Shown piece by piece: positions 1 to 9,762 of a DNA stretch of 23,644 nt; position 1 is the first letter of the stretch, and every line of letters starts with the position of its first letter. The notes under the pieces were generated by a model, which searched no databases, had not been told where the DNA came from, and worked only from the letters and a program-made list of their open reading frames with translations. Origin of the DNA: Spirogloea muscicola (taxonomy: Eukaryota > Streptophyta > Zygnematophyceae > Spirogloeales > Spirogloeaceae); contig WELB01000030.1 in the NCBI GenBank assembly GCA_009602725.1, positions 892,485-916,128 of the forward strand. Reading direction: 5' to 3'. Position numbers and translations under genes: made by a program.

Positions 1-1503
1 CGGCGCCCGCCCCCCGCGCCGCAGCCGCGGCCTCCCCTGACGCTGCGCCGAGCTGCGCTGCCCGCGCCTCGCACCGCCAGGACGTGAGCGCCGCCCACGA
101 CGTGCCCGACAACCAGGTCCGCTGCCGGCGCCCCTCGCCGCTCCGCCCGGCGCCTTCTCTCGCCATTCATGGGCGCTGCGGCCGCCATACAACTTCGCCG
201 CGGGCTGAGGCCGCACCTGCGGGGGGCAGAGCGGGTGCAGGAGGTCTTCGTGGACGGCGCCCGCGACGAGAGCGTCATCGTGGAGCTGCTGGAGCTCAAG
301 CGCGACGTGGGCGACGCCGCTGCCGCCGAGTGGTTCCTGGAGGACCTGGCCACCGAGCAGGAGGCCACCGACGCCGGCACTGTGCGCACTCCTGCCAGTC
401 TAGCCGGCTGCTTGGATTGTCGTCTCAGTCTCTCGAGGCCCCAGCAGGCGCGCCCAGGCGCGCCGGAGAGCTGCTCCAGGTGTGGCTGACGGCCAGGACT
501 TGCATCGCCCCGGCAATCTCTGATGTAGACCACCTACTCAATTGCTCCTTGCCGGCGACAACAGGGGCTGGAGGCCTCAGGCCCGCTGCTAGCGGAGCAT
601 GTGCCGCTCATGGACCCGGCCGTCGCCAAGTCCATGGCCGTCGGAACGCTGGTGTGCTGTCATGGGCCTCCTGCCAATCTGCCGGCCTTTTTGGGCAGAC
701 ACTCGCAGATTGTTTCGTGTATCAGTGTCTAGTAGGCTTCGGTGCTGACCTTGCTGTGCCGAGGCTGTTTGGCATCCCTTCCTGGCTGCCACTGACTTGA
801 CTGGGTACTCTTCTCTGATGCACAGTTAGTCATTTTCATTGTCGGCAGGCTATCTCCAAGCACAAGCAAGGGCCCGAGGCCTCCAACATTGTGAAGGTGA
901 GTATACATTCTGGGGTGGCGCTGTCGAGGTTACCTGCGTGATAAAGATGTTTGTCTAGAGGTCTGGTTAAGGGCCAACCCATAAAGCCCAAGCTACAGCC
1001 AGGCAGGAGGTAGTAGAGCTAGCAGGACACTGGTCTCTTACGACGTGATTGGCAGATGCACCCCTTAGATCCTCTCGCCTTTGACCTTCACCAACCCTTC
1101 CGGCTCAGCAAGACTTCGGCTTGGCAGTGTCACGTGGCAGTCCTCAGGCTCAAGAACGTCAACACGGACGTTCTCATTACAGTCTACGAGCCCCTCCACA
1201 TCAGGTGTGCAAATCTGCCACTGGGGCTGGAACCTTGCCCTGCTCTTTGCCAAGAAAAAGCCACATAGATGTCCATTGTCGCTTAATTGTGATTCTTGCG
1301 CCCTGCACCTGAGATGTGTGTGCCTGCTCCTTTACACACCTGCTCTGCTGCACAGTGGGCATAGTGCAGTTGCACAGACCGTGGGGGCTGGAGCAACGAC
1401 CTCTGCCAGTGCAGCTGGCTGTCTGCCCGCATCTGAAGTGCTCCGCAATATCCTCCTGAGCTTCTGCGTTCTTGATTGGAGCCTCTTCAACTCCACAACA
1501 TGA
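1..1503 (+). CDS. MOG1: MOG1/RANGRF-like Ran-binding protein, 5'-truncated by the window edge
   Basis: Exons that close in phase: <1-116, 241-381, 565-651, 849-896, 1128-1204 and 1356-1503 (TGA). The joined peptide reads ...DVPDNQ|EVFVDGARDESVIVELLEL, then a PLLAEHVPLMDP segment, a SKHKQGPEASNIVK helix, the strand AVLRLKNVNTDVLITVYEPL and the C-terminus LLSFCVLDWSLFN. These are the successive conserved blocks of Mog1: 'VPDNQEVF', 'D.S.IVELLE', 'RL.NVDTD.LIT' and a final 'SF.I.DW.LF'. Mog1 proteins bind Ran GTPase and promote nucleotide release during nuclear transport; that role is family knowledge. All introns are phase 0 except the last (phase 2, 1205-1355). The start codon lies left of the window. 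The neighbouring DUF300 gene converges on it. Identity is firm; the first visible exon's left limit is not. Confidence 0.88.
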
Positions 1504-2028
1504 TGAAATAGACTACTTCCTGGGGTACTACGCAACTCAAGGGTCACAGCCTTACTACAGGAGAAGAAGCTCGTTCACGGAAAGGAAAAGGCGGTGGCTG
1601 TAACAGGCCAGCTCAAATTGAGTGGACAAGGCCAAAGGGGCCACCATCTCAGCAAAGCAAGTGGCTACAACGGATGGCCACACTGGGGACTATCCCCAGC
1701 ACACAGATTCGCACATCAGAGGAGTGCTGCTTGTACAGAAACCCTGACATTTGACTTAGTGCTTGACAGTGTCAATCAAGCACAACTGTCCGCTGCCAAA
1801 TAAGAAGCACGTCAGTGCACTTGCTATGGTCCCACGCCTTCTCTCTCTTGGACTTTATCGCAGACCGAGCTTCAGATGAGGCTCCCAGTCAACAGCATTG
1901 CCATGCACTTGACTACTTTACTAGAGCAGGCCAGAATTGTCCGCAGATGTTCCTGCTTCTCTTTTCATGAGTTTTTGAAAGGAAAGTAATGAACAATTAA
2001 GGTTGTGAGTAGTCAAGTATGAAGAATG
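1504..2028. other. Convergent intergenic spacer
   Basis: This 525-bp stretch lies between the stop of the MOG1-like gene (+) and the stop of the DUF300 gene (-). It should contain both 3' UTRs. Short open frames here are not supported by splice structure or recognisable protein sequence. I saw no repeat or RNA gene. Confidence 0.6.
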
Positions 2029-5000
2029 TTATACGTCGCTCCTTGCTGAATTTCCAAGCAAGGAGTTGGAATCTGCAGCCAGCTCTGGCAGGGGTATGGC
2101 CGGTTTCCGCGGACTGCTTCTGATCAGGTCAAACCCCCCTCCAGGAGGAGGGGCAGGCATCACACCAAGAGGCAGGGGTACCACATGAATGGCCTGGTTG
2201 GCCAACTTAGTCACGCTGAGAGACAAGAAAGAGAGGTCTTAGTGCTCGTAGTCTGCTTTGAACAGGCCGCTGAGGTGGTGCTGCGAACAAGTCAATGGAG
2301 TTAGCTCACTGGATACAAGCTAGCACCATCTCATCCTAGAAGGGCAGTGGAGTTGGCGAGCTTAAATACCTGTCGTGGATCTCGTAAGTGGTTGAAGACA
2401 CTCGACCGTACATGTCTGTAGTGATGTCTGATATGTCGAACATGTCACGTACGCTGTCCCAGAAAGGGCCTTTGGCCCCACAGGAGTTCACATACTGCAC
2501 AAGAGCAGGGCCACATCCATGAGTCTCTTGGCAGTGCCAACCAAACCAATCCAATTTTTGCCCTGAAGTTCTTCCAACAAAATAGAGTCATCAAAGAATG
2601 ATCGTTTCCTACGATTACTCTACACTATAAGAGAGCTGGAACGTCTCTATACCTCCTGTGGAGAAAAAGCATACGCATGCGCAATGGCAGCTATGAACAT
2701 CTCAATGCATATGAGGAAGTTCTGGAAGAAGACAATGGCTAGTTCAGTCAGCGTGCTTTTGCTTATGCTTGACATCAGTCCTCAGCCTAATCCCATAGAC
2801 CAGGACAACACTCACTACATCTGGCTCACAGTGGATTTAATACATCAGCTTGATGCAGAACTCGTCTGACTGATACTCTAGGTTGAAGACATGTGAGGAA
2901 GACATGCTCAACAGGAGCGGAACACGTGTCATGCAATCAAAGGCAACACGAAATCAGCGCATGTTTGGGGTGCACCTGTATGCCTGTTGATAGATCATCA
3001 ACCTGCCGGACAGCGCAGGACCACGACAGCAAAGACACGGAGTGAGTCCGCCACTACTGTAACCAATATAGAAAACATAATGAGTGTAGAGTAGCCAACA
3101 ATGCATAGCTGGCAATGACTTCTAGAGACTAGCGAAGAGAGACAGCCCAGCGCCAGTGCCAGCTGGAAGCCTCTCTAATATTTGCACCTTCAGAGAGAGC
3201 TACAATTACTCAGCAAACACAAGGATACAACCGTACATCATAATCAGCATTGGGGTCAACGACCCGGATGATGCCAATCTTGACCAACAGTGCAATCAGC
3301 ATGCTTTGCCTGCACAATGAAAGCAACGCGTCCAACACTCCAGGTAAGGGCTTACAAGCATTGGGAACATTGCATTCCACCCAGGGTTGTTTCAGCAACT
3401 CAGTGACTCCCGTAGTAGCACATGATACATCTACTGATTACAAATAAGAACAGGCTAGCTGGTGCTAAGTGTTGTACCAAAACGAGAAGAAGACGACCGC
3501 CTTGACACACAAGAACTTGGAGAAGGGTCTCATAGGTCGCAGCTGTATGTAAGCAGCGTGGTAAAACATCACAAGGCAGTAGATTGCCCACTGCAGCCGA
3601 CAAAGAAGGCATGTATCATTGTCCAACCCAATCGAACAGTATATGACCAGTAATGCTGATGCTCATGCAGCCAATTTGATGTAACTTAACTCGTTTTGAA
3701 GAAACACAGGTTCATAGCAAGTGACTGACAAGCTGTCAGCCCTCCTATAAGCAGCCTTCATTTCAGATAGCTTATGTTGTTGATGAGGCACTTGATGCAA
3801 AGCTGCAAGGTCTACATGGTGCGCTTACAATCTGAGATGCATTATTTATGAAGGATAAGTAGATGAATGACTTGTGGAAATCAAGCTCCCCTTCACCGTA
3901 AACTCCTCCCCATTCACAGAACCTGAAAAATGTAAACTTGTTCAAAACTCCACACATTCAAGAGGACCTTTGTCTTTGAATGCATAACGTGCCATCCACC
4001 ATCAAGCAAAGCATCTGGCAGTCTCCTTCCTTCTCCAGATTGCATGTCATACCACAAGATAATGGGTACTCACATAGCTATCATTGTTGTTAGAGGCCTG
4101 ACTACCACCTGCACGACAGTCAAGTGGGCAACCTGTTACTGAGACGGACATTGCCAAGACACCTCAATGGTCCTGTACTAATCTGCAATTGTGCTAGCAA
4201 CACTTGTAGACCAGCTCCCTGGGGGTGAGTGCTCACGTAGTTGTGGACACCAGCTTTGCAACGTCGTACAAAGGTAGGGCCCATCGGCCAAGGTTTCAGG
4301 ATCCAATCAAAAGGGAAGATGTGCTGTATCTGGGGCTTGTCCACCAAAAGCTGGCCCAACGTATGCTCCCCTCCAATGTAGGCCAGCAAGTATTCGAAGA
4401 AGCTATATATCACGTAGGCTTCATAGCACCTGCAAAGTGATGCCATGTAGGCCCATTACTACTATTGGAAGTCTACGTTCCAAAGAATTTGGACGACTTC
4501 AAAGCTGCAGAGATGAAGATGCTCTGAAGAAGATTGAAGTGTCGACATGCTCCAGTCTCTTTCTTTGCTCAAGCAGACCGGGCTTGTGGCTTTCCTTCTC
4601 TCGAGCCGAAACCTTTGCGCAGAGGCCCTCATATATAGTCAGAAAGTGACAAGCCTTGAGTGCTTCATTGACATCTGTGTCAAGAATGCTGGCGGAGTCC
4701 TTCGCTTATCTCTTGTATTGGCAGTTGTCTAAGATTTAGAAAGTCTATCTATAGAAGAAGACATAGACAAGGACTTTCACACAGAACACGACGGTCCTAC
4801 TCGGCAGTCTGAAGCTTACTCGCGAACAGTGTCGATGTAGATGGCAAGGTCCTTGAAGCACAAGGACATCCAAGAAGCCACGGCGTAAACGGGCACCATC
4901 AAGAGGATGCGGATGACCCTTTTCTGCTCTCGTGGGAGGGTGTAATTTTCTAGGTGCTGTATGATCTCAAAGAGTGTGATCGGCAATGCCATTAGTACAA

Positions 5001-5343
5001 AGATACCTGCATGACACAAGGACTGTTTCAGCAGCACAGTGGCGTTGCGCAGCTCAGGGACCGTTATCACCTTCAGGACATCAGGAAGGTTCACAAACAC
5101 ATATGTATCTCGAGTATTGCTTAGACGAAGTAGGGGGTACTGCGGATCCAGTCGCCTGCGGCAAGTGTGCGCACTGCCGCAGCAAAGACCACAGCTCTGA
5201 TGCAGGCAAAAGAAAGCTTCCAACAACGACGGACCTGCGACGACCAAGGCAATGGTCTTGGTCCGGAGGTGTTGGCTCCTCATCACAAACACTATCTCCG
5301 GGATGGAGAGGAGTGCCAGAGTGCACACGACAACCCTGGTCAC
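2029..5343 (-). CDS. TMEM184/DUF300 (OST-alpha family) multi-pass membrane protein
   Basis: Eleven exons close in phase on the minus strand: 5343-5235, 5006-4820, 4429-4237, 4108-4074, 3922-3829, 3590-3478, 3309-3237, 3002-2976, 2721-2653, 2494-2370 and 2215-2029. They give 403 residues. Family blocks appear in order: a first membrane helix ([20 protein letters not shown]), [134 protein letters not shown] and [19 protein letters not shown]. This is the TMEM184/LAZ1 (DUF300) family of seven-pass proteins, related to organic solute transporter alpha, found on endomembranes or vacuoles in plants. Substrate is unknown here. The C-terminal ~60 residues are Pro/Gly-rich and not conserved. The start at 5343 is a choice; an internal ATG 20 codons later is possible. 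It diverges from the Mis18 gene. Confidence 0.93.
2976..3002 (-). other. 27-nt microexon of the DUF300 gene
   Basis: The minus strand reads VDDLSTGIQ between an AG acceptor and a GT donor. Both ends are phase 0. It fits exactly where the family has a short 'DDVA.GLQ' segment before NFLICIEMF. Without it the neighbouring exons still join in frame, so skipping would only delete nine residues. Confidence 0.82.
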
Positions 5344-5694
5344 GGCAGACGCGCAAAGCGACGGTCAGAGGGCACACGCCAGCCAGTTCATGGTTTCTGG
5401 TCACATAGCATGTGCATGTGGATGCGTGCCAAGAGCCTGCCTCGCCAGAGGGTCGCTTCTTTGCTTTGAGCAAAGCTGCATGAGGCGCTGTGGAGGAGGT
5501 GGCGCCTCATGACTCTGGCAGCACAAGCAAGCTCTCTGCTGTGCACTCGTGGTGGGCTGGCTAACGGTGACCAGGTTGCGCGACCCGTGCAGAGCGCTTG
5601 CCCGTTCGGTCCACAGACGGCTGTCTCCAGCGGGGAGGGCTCACCAAAGGGCCCGGCAGGCCGGCCGGTAGTCCCACATCTTGGCGGCTGCGTC

Positions 5695-5732
5695 GGCGGC
5701 GGCGGCGGCAGCGGCGGCAGCGGCGGCGGCAG
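5695..5732. repeat. GGC triplet microsatellite
   Basis: An interrupted GGC/GGCA run in the 5' region upstream of the Mis18 start. It translates as Gly or Arg runs in different frames, which explains the spurious open frames across it. Confidence 0.7.
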
Positions 5733-5849
5733 CGACGGGCAGCGCCCCCCCAGCGTCCTCATGCCCCGCAAGGAGGCCCGCCGGCGTGGTCGAGCCGGCA
5801 AGTTGCGCACCTCATGCCCCCTGACCGCATGCTTCTGCAACCAACTTGT

Positions 5850-5893
5850 GCCACCGCCGCCGCCGCCGCCGCGGTTACCGCCGCCGCCGCCGC
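5850..5893. repeat. CCG triplet microsatellite ending at an undetermined base
   Basis: Two CCG runs split by a short 'cggtta' interruption and ending at the N at 5894. A third CCG run (about 5955-5986) lies inside Mis18 exon 1 and encodes its poly-proline stretch. Slippage or an assembly problem is likely at this place. Confidence 0.75.
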
Positions 5894-5924
5894 NCTTGCG
5901 CACTGGCCGGCGTAGCCCCAGCCC

Positions 5925-7456
5925 ATGGCGGCGGCCAGCCGCGACGTGCCGGCGCTGCCGCCGCCGCCGCCGCCGCCGCCGCCGCCCCAGCCACCGCTGC
6001 TGGTGTTCCAGTGCCAGCAGTGCCACCTCGCACTCAGCGACTCCACGCTCATCGCTGGCAGCGACGCCGACCTCAACCTTGTCGCACTTCGAGGTGGTCA
6101 CCGTCAGAATGGCCCTTGTCTCACGCCCAGTCCCCCTTGCCATTCCTTCTCCGGCACTCCCACACCCGGCTCCGGCGATCCTTCTCAGACTTCTTATTCA
6201 GAGCAAGATGCTACCAAGCGTTTGATGCTACAAACCTCAAAGGCGCCCTGGTGGCCTTGAATGGCACCTACACTCCAGCCTCAAGAGCTGGAGTCTGGTA
6301 GAAGTCATGCACTTGTCCTGAAGTTGCCAACATAGATAGAAGCCAGCTGCCGATATGTTCCTATGGCGGTGCAGCTGACAGACTTGGTGCTAAGCCGACT
6401 TGTTCCTCCAGGTGTGTCCTGTGCGGAGATTGTGCCAGATGAACTGCGCACGTCAACTTCTGGCAAGGATGCCGGCAGGTGCGCTCAGCACAGGAAAGGC
6501 TTGCTGGAATGTCCCTAGTCTTTACTAGCACAGTCATTCTGGACCCCTCGAAATAAGCCAACCACTTCTAAACAGGGAGTCTGATTTTGCTGTGGTTGTG
6601 GATTCTGCACAGCACCTACTCCATTGTCTCGTGTCGGGGGTGCAACTGCAATGTTGGCCGTGTCTACAGAGCAACACCAAGCGCTCTGGATAGCATGCGG
6701 CAAGTCTTTCCTCTCTCATCTCTTTAGTAATAAGCGCTTCTCTTCTTTCAAAGTACATGGAGCGCATGTTGCGGCGTACATCTGGCATCAAACCAGGAAT
6801 TGCAGCGCCAAAGGTTCTGAGATGCCTGCCTTGCTCGCCGAGCACTTCTTGATTGCTACACTGACCTGGGTATTGCATGTGCTTGTGTGCAGAGGGTATA
6901 TATGCCTGGAAACACATGCGATTGTGAGGTATTGCCTGGCGTGCGGTCGCTGTAATCGTGTCTGAAGTTTTTGTAGCAGCATGTATGGCAATCTACCAAG
7001 TATCTGCTGATTTTGCCATGCATGAGGGCTGCAAACAAGCTGTGCTAATGCTCCTCCTCTTGTCCGTTTACTTCCAGTTATGAGCTTGGCACCAGCTCTG
7101 CAAGCGAAGGGACCGGAATTGGCAGCCAAATTATGATGGACAATCAATCCGATACTGTCAAGTTATGTCACTTGGAGACACAGATCATCAAGGTCATGCC
7201 TGATCCAAGCATGTCTGCTCTGGTACCCTAAATCAAGCCTAAGACTTAGGGTTCTCATTAGACAAGCCTTGTATAGCCATGGTGTCCTTTGTGTATGCTT
7301 CCCGAGATTATGTAACAATACTTCAGACAGGCTAAACGACGCAATCTGACATCAGCATGCCACCTCCAGATTGAGAATCTGCTGTTGCTATACAATGAAA
7401 GACTGGAGTTCCTGGAGGAGGCGCTTGATGAGGTCGTTAATGGTACAGGGTCGTAA
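5925..7456 (+). CDS. Mis18-domain protein (centromere/kinetochore assembly factor family)
   Basis: Exons 5925-6093, 6412-6478, 6613-6726, 7078-7192 and 7370-7456 (TAA) close in phase to give 183 residues. After a short leader and ten prolines comes LLVFQCQQCHLALSDS, then AGSDADLNLVAL, GVSCAEIVPDELRTSTSGKD, TYSIVSCRGCNCNVGRVY, ATPSALDSMR and YYELGTSS. This is the Mis18/Yippee-like beta-tent fold with two C-x2-C zinc ligand pairs (FQCQQC, SCRGC) and the 'sYeLG' end strand. The C-terminal exon IENLLLLYNERLEFLEEALD forms a leucine-rich coiled coil, as in Mis18. In animals and yeast Mis18 proteins help load CENP-A at centromeres; the role here is inferred. The last exon could instead splice near 7432 into a segment ending at 7581 (LEQQLTSVKPVANDQDFVF), but phase did not close cleanly. 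Exon 3's donor (6727) follows an in-frame TA. Confidence 0.85.
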
Positions 7457-8019
7457 TTTGGAATCAATCCTCGAACAAGGACGTTCCACCTGAAATCAGG
7501 AGACTGTGCAGACTGGAACAGCAATTGACTTCAGTGAAGCCCGTGGCCAATGATCAGGACTTTGTCTTCGACAACTTGTGAGCCATGCAGTCTTCGCCAT
7601 CTCGCATTCGGGTCCATTCTGCTCCTTGCTTGATAAGGTCTACACATGCCGCGTCAAACATCACAGATATTGACTACTGTATTGTCTCGTCCTGACGCAG
7701 GGTTCATGGCAAGATGCTTCTGTCAAGCAAGCATGTAGTGTTGAAGGGGCTCCACATCCAATGCATATCATGCAGCTCGGTTGGCAAGTGGGGTGCTGCT
7801 TGTCCTAGCTGGCAAGATGCTATGCTAGTGCTCTTGTCTACAGATCGTGACGGTCACACAAGGAAACAAAAGAAGTCTCACCTGAATTTTGACAAATCAG
7901 TTGCATGCCCTGCCATTGCCCTAGCAGCAATGACTTTGCAAGCTGGAAAAGCATGCCATCATGTCGTGCTTGCAAGCATGTAAAGCCCCACTGAAAACAG
8001 TGAAGGCAAGTCTGGCAGT
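7457..8019. other. Convergent intergenic spacer with a possible extra Mis18 exon
   Basis: This lies between the Mis18 stop and the stop of the DNL zinc-finger gene. The segment about 7516-7581 (+) reads LEQQLTSVKPVANDQDFVFD then TGA and looks like protein, so it may be an alternative 3' exon of Mis18. The rest holds no feature I can support. An 89-codon open frame at 7714-7983 (+) has no recognisable similarity. Confidence 0.5.
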
Positions 8020-9578
8020 CTATCCATCTGTGCCTGTCTGTTCTTGCACGTTCTCTCTGAGGTCATATTCTTCGATGAGACCAAGATTATCCACCAGCTG
8101 ATGATAGACTTTACACCCTTGGCACTGACATGGCAAGCCAAGAAGTGAAGTTGAGCTGTTGCTGTACATCCTATAGGACTGCCAGATTCACCCGTTGACA
8201 TCCTGGAGTTTGATATACAACTGTTGTATCCATTCACTTTCATTGAAATTGAAGTTCTATATACAATATACATACCCATATATGCACAAGCAATACCACT
8301 CAGTTTATGAAGCCAAAATCTGCTCTCACCTGAACAAAGACTGTCCCACGTGTAAGAGCAGTGGGGTTTAACATTCGTGTGGTTCTTGTGCCACATGAAT
8401 TGCATGTAAACTGAATCTGCAGACTACGACGCGGTATGTCCAATTGCATCTGTACCACATCATACATATACGTGACTGTGAGAGAACCGGACAGTCAGCA
8501 ACACGACAGCGTGCGGTGATGGCACCTTTGACTTGCATGATGAGCTTGCGCAGACTGGGTAAGCAGCTCTCACACTTCCAAGTTGTGTACAAGCTTAATA
8601 TCTAAGAGAATCTGCTCTGAATGCTTGTCAGGTCTTGAAGAAGATGATAGGCCTGTGGCTCTACACTCGCTATAAGGTCTCCTGACGCTCTGGCTGTTAA
8701 GAGCCAGCCTGGCTTACCTGCACTGAGGAAACATCAGATGGCTGATCTGGCTGGCCGAATTCCTCCAATGAGGAACTTGTGCTGCTCTGCTCTGCGGACG
8801 AGAACCGCAGGAAAGGATGATAATGCTGTCAAGCTATACAGCAGCACATTTGCATGTGAGCTGTTGCCCAGGGGTCAGCAACAGTGGTCAGCACGAGGGT
8901 GGATAAGCGTGTAGAAGGTTGACAAGGATATGCATCCCAGCGAGGATAAGCTGACCCACGCCTTCTTCCCTTCGCATATACAGCGCAGGCGAGGTGCATG
9001 ACTGCAAGAGGTGAACCGCCTATGGCAATCCTCAATGCAGCAGTACCTGAGGAAGTGTCACTGTCAGACTCGCAATGCACTTGTTGCAGTCGTCTGGACC
9101 CCGTCCTTATAGGCCACACGCTAAGACTCAGAGCGTTCTGCCATCTGCCCCCCAGCGTTCCGAAGGCCTGGCCATGACTTTCGTCCGAGCACCTACCCAC
9201 ATGAGCAACTCCGACAGTCTGGTACCGCAATCCGTCGGCTCTGCCGTCGGCTCTGCAGCACAGCCGCCGGACCCTGGCACGTTGCACCCCTCCGCATGAC
9301 AGCAAGCGCCTGGCGGGGCCGCTGGCAGGCCCGCGCGCGCTTCCGCCGCAGCGGGCGGCCGCGGCGAGGCACGCGGCCCCGACGACGGCGNAGGCTAGGC
9401 AGACAGGGCGCCCTCAATACCCCCGTGTCAGCAGTAGGAAGTCAGATGAGCTGAGGGGAGGAAGAGCAACCCCGCTGCGCAAGCCAGAGGCTGCTGCAAG
9501 GGCGCGACCAGCGCGGCGGTGCAAAGCAAGCGCTTGGGAGCGCTGCAGGGACATAGAAAGAGAGAAGAGCTCGCCCAT
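8020..9578 (-). CDS. DNL-type (Zim17/HEP-like) zinc-finger protein, organelle Hsp70 partner
   Basis: Minus-strand exons 9578-9421, 9093-9047, 8791-8718, 8416-8330 and 8124-8020 (TAG) close in phase, giving 156 residues (148 if the ATG at 9554 is used). The N-terminus MSLQRSQALALHRRAGRALA is Arg/Ala/Ser-rich without acids, like a plastid or mitochondrial transit peptide. A Ser/Gln/Glu-rich linker follows. The conserved domain reads IQFTCNSCGTRTTRM, LTRGTVFVQ, CQGCKVYHQLVDNLG. It has two C-x2-C pairs that bind zinc and the family's DNL signature. Zim17/Tim15/HEP proteins keep organellar Hsp70 soluble and active; the 'GTVFVQC..C' form resembles plastid members. A further small exon between 8718 and 8416 cannot be excluded. 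The long intron 9094-9420 is very GC-rich and contains one N (9391). The gene diverges from the CPBP gene. Confidence 0.85.
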
Positions 9579-9762
9579 AGAGAGGAACGGCCGCACCGAG
9601 CCTCGCCAGCTCCGCGTGGCCACGCCTTGCGCGCGGCGGCGGGCGGCCGCCATGGCGGCGGGCCGCCCGCGCCTGCGCCGCCGGCTCCGCGGCGCGGACC
9701 CTGGCAGCCAGCCGCAGCCCTGACCCCTGCCCCTCCAAGGGCTTACCTCTACGGCTGTCACC
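9579..9762. promoter_or_regulatory. Divergent GC-rich upstream region of the DNL and CPBP genes
   Basis: Only 184 bp separate the outermost proposed start codons. The stretch is very GC-rich (ggcggcggg... around 9636-9690). Both promoters must overlap here or extend into the transcribed regions. No defined motif was recognised. Confidence 0.5.

Larger units (their letters stand above)
5344..5924. promoter_or_regulatory. Divergent GC-rich upstream region shared by the DUF300 and Mis18 genes
   Basis: The 581 bp between the two start codons is GC-rich in its right half (about 5560-5920). It holds GGC/GCC and CCG triplet runs and one undetermined base at 5894. It is placed to serve as a bidirectional promoter and 5' UTR for both genes. 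I could not pick out a core promoter motif. Long open frames on both strands here reflect high GC and triplet repeats, not coding support. Confidence 0.5.

Noticed and set aside
5388-6301. Long open frames of 105-250 codons on both strands
   Set aside because: They are Gly/Arg/Pro/Ala runs from triplet repeats in GC-rich DNA. Only the Mis18 exon 1 frame has family support.
7714-7983. A GRAM-domain-like plus-strand gene in 7.6-9.3 kb
   Set aside because: KMLLSSKHVVLKGLHI only faintly suggested GRAM. The opposite strand carries a phase-consistent DNL zinc-finger gene, which explains the exons in 8.0-9.6 kb.
8613-9299. An Abraxas/MPN-like plus-strand gene
   Set aside because: VLKKMIGLWLYTRYK briefly recalled MPN proteins. 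No further blocks matched, and the minus-strand DNL exons occupy the same DNA.
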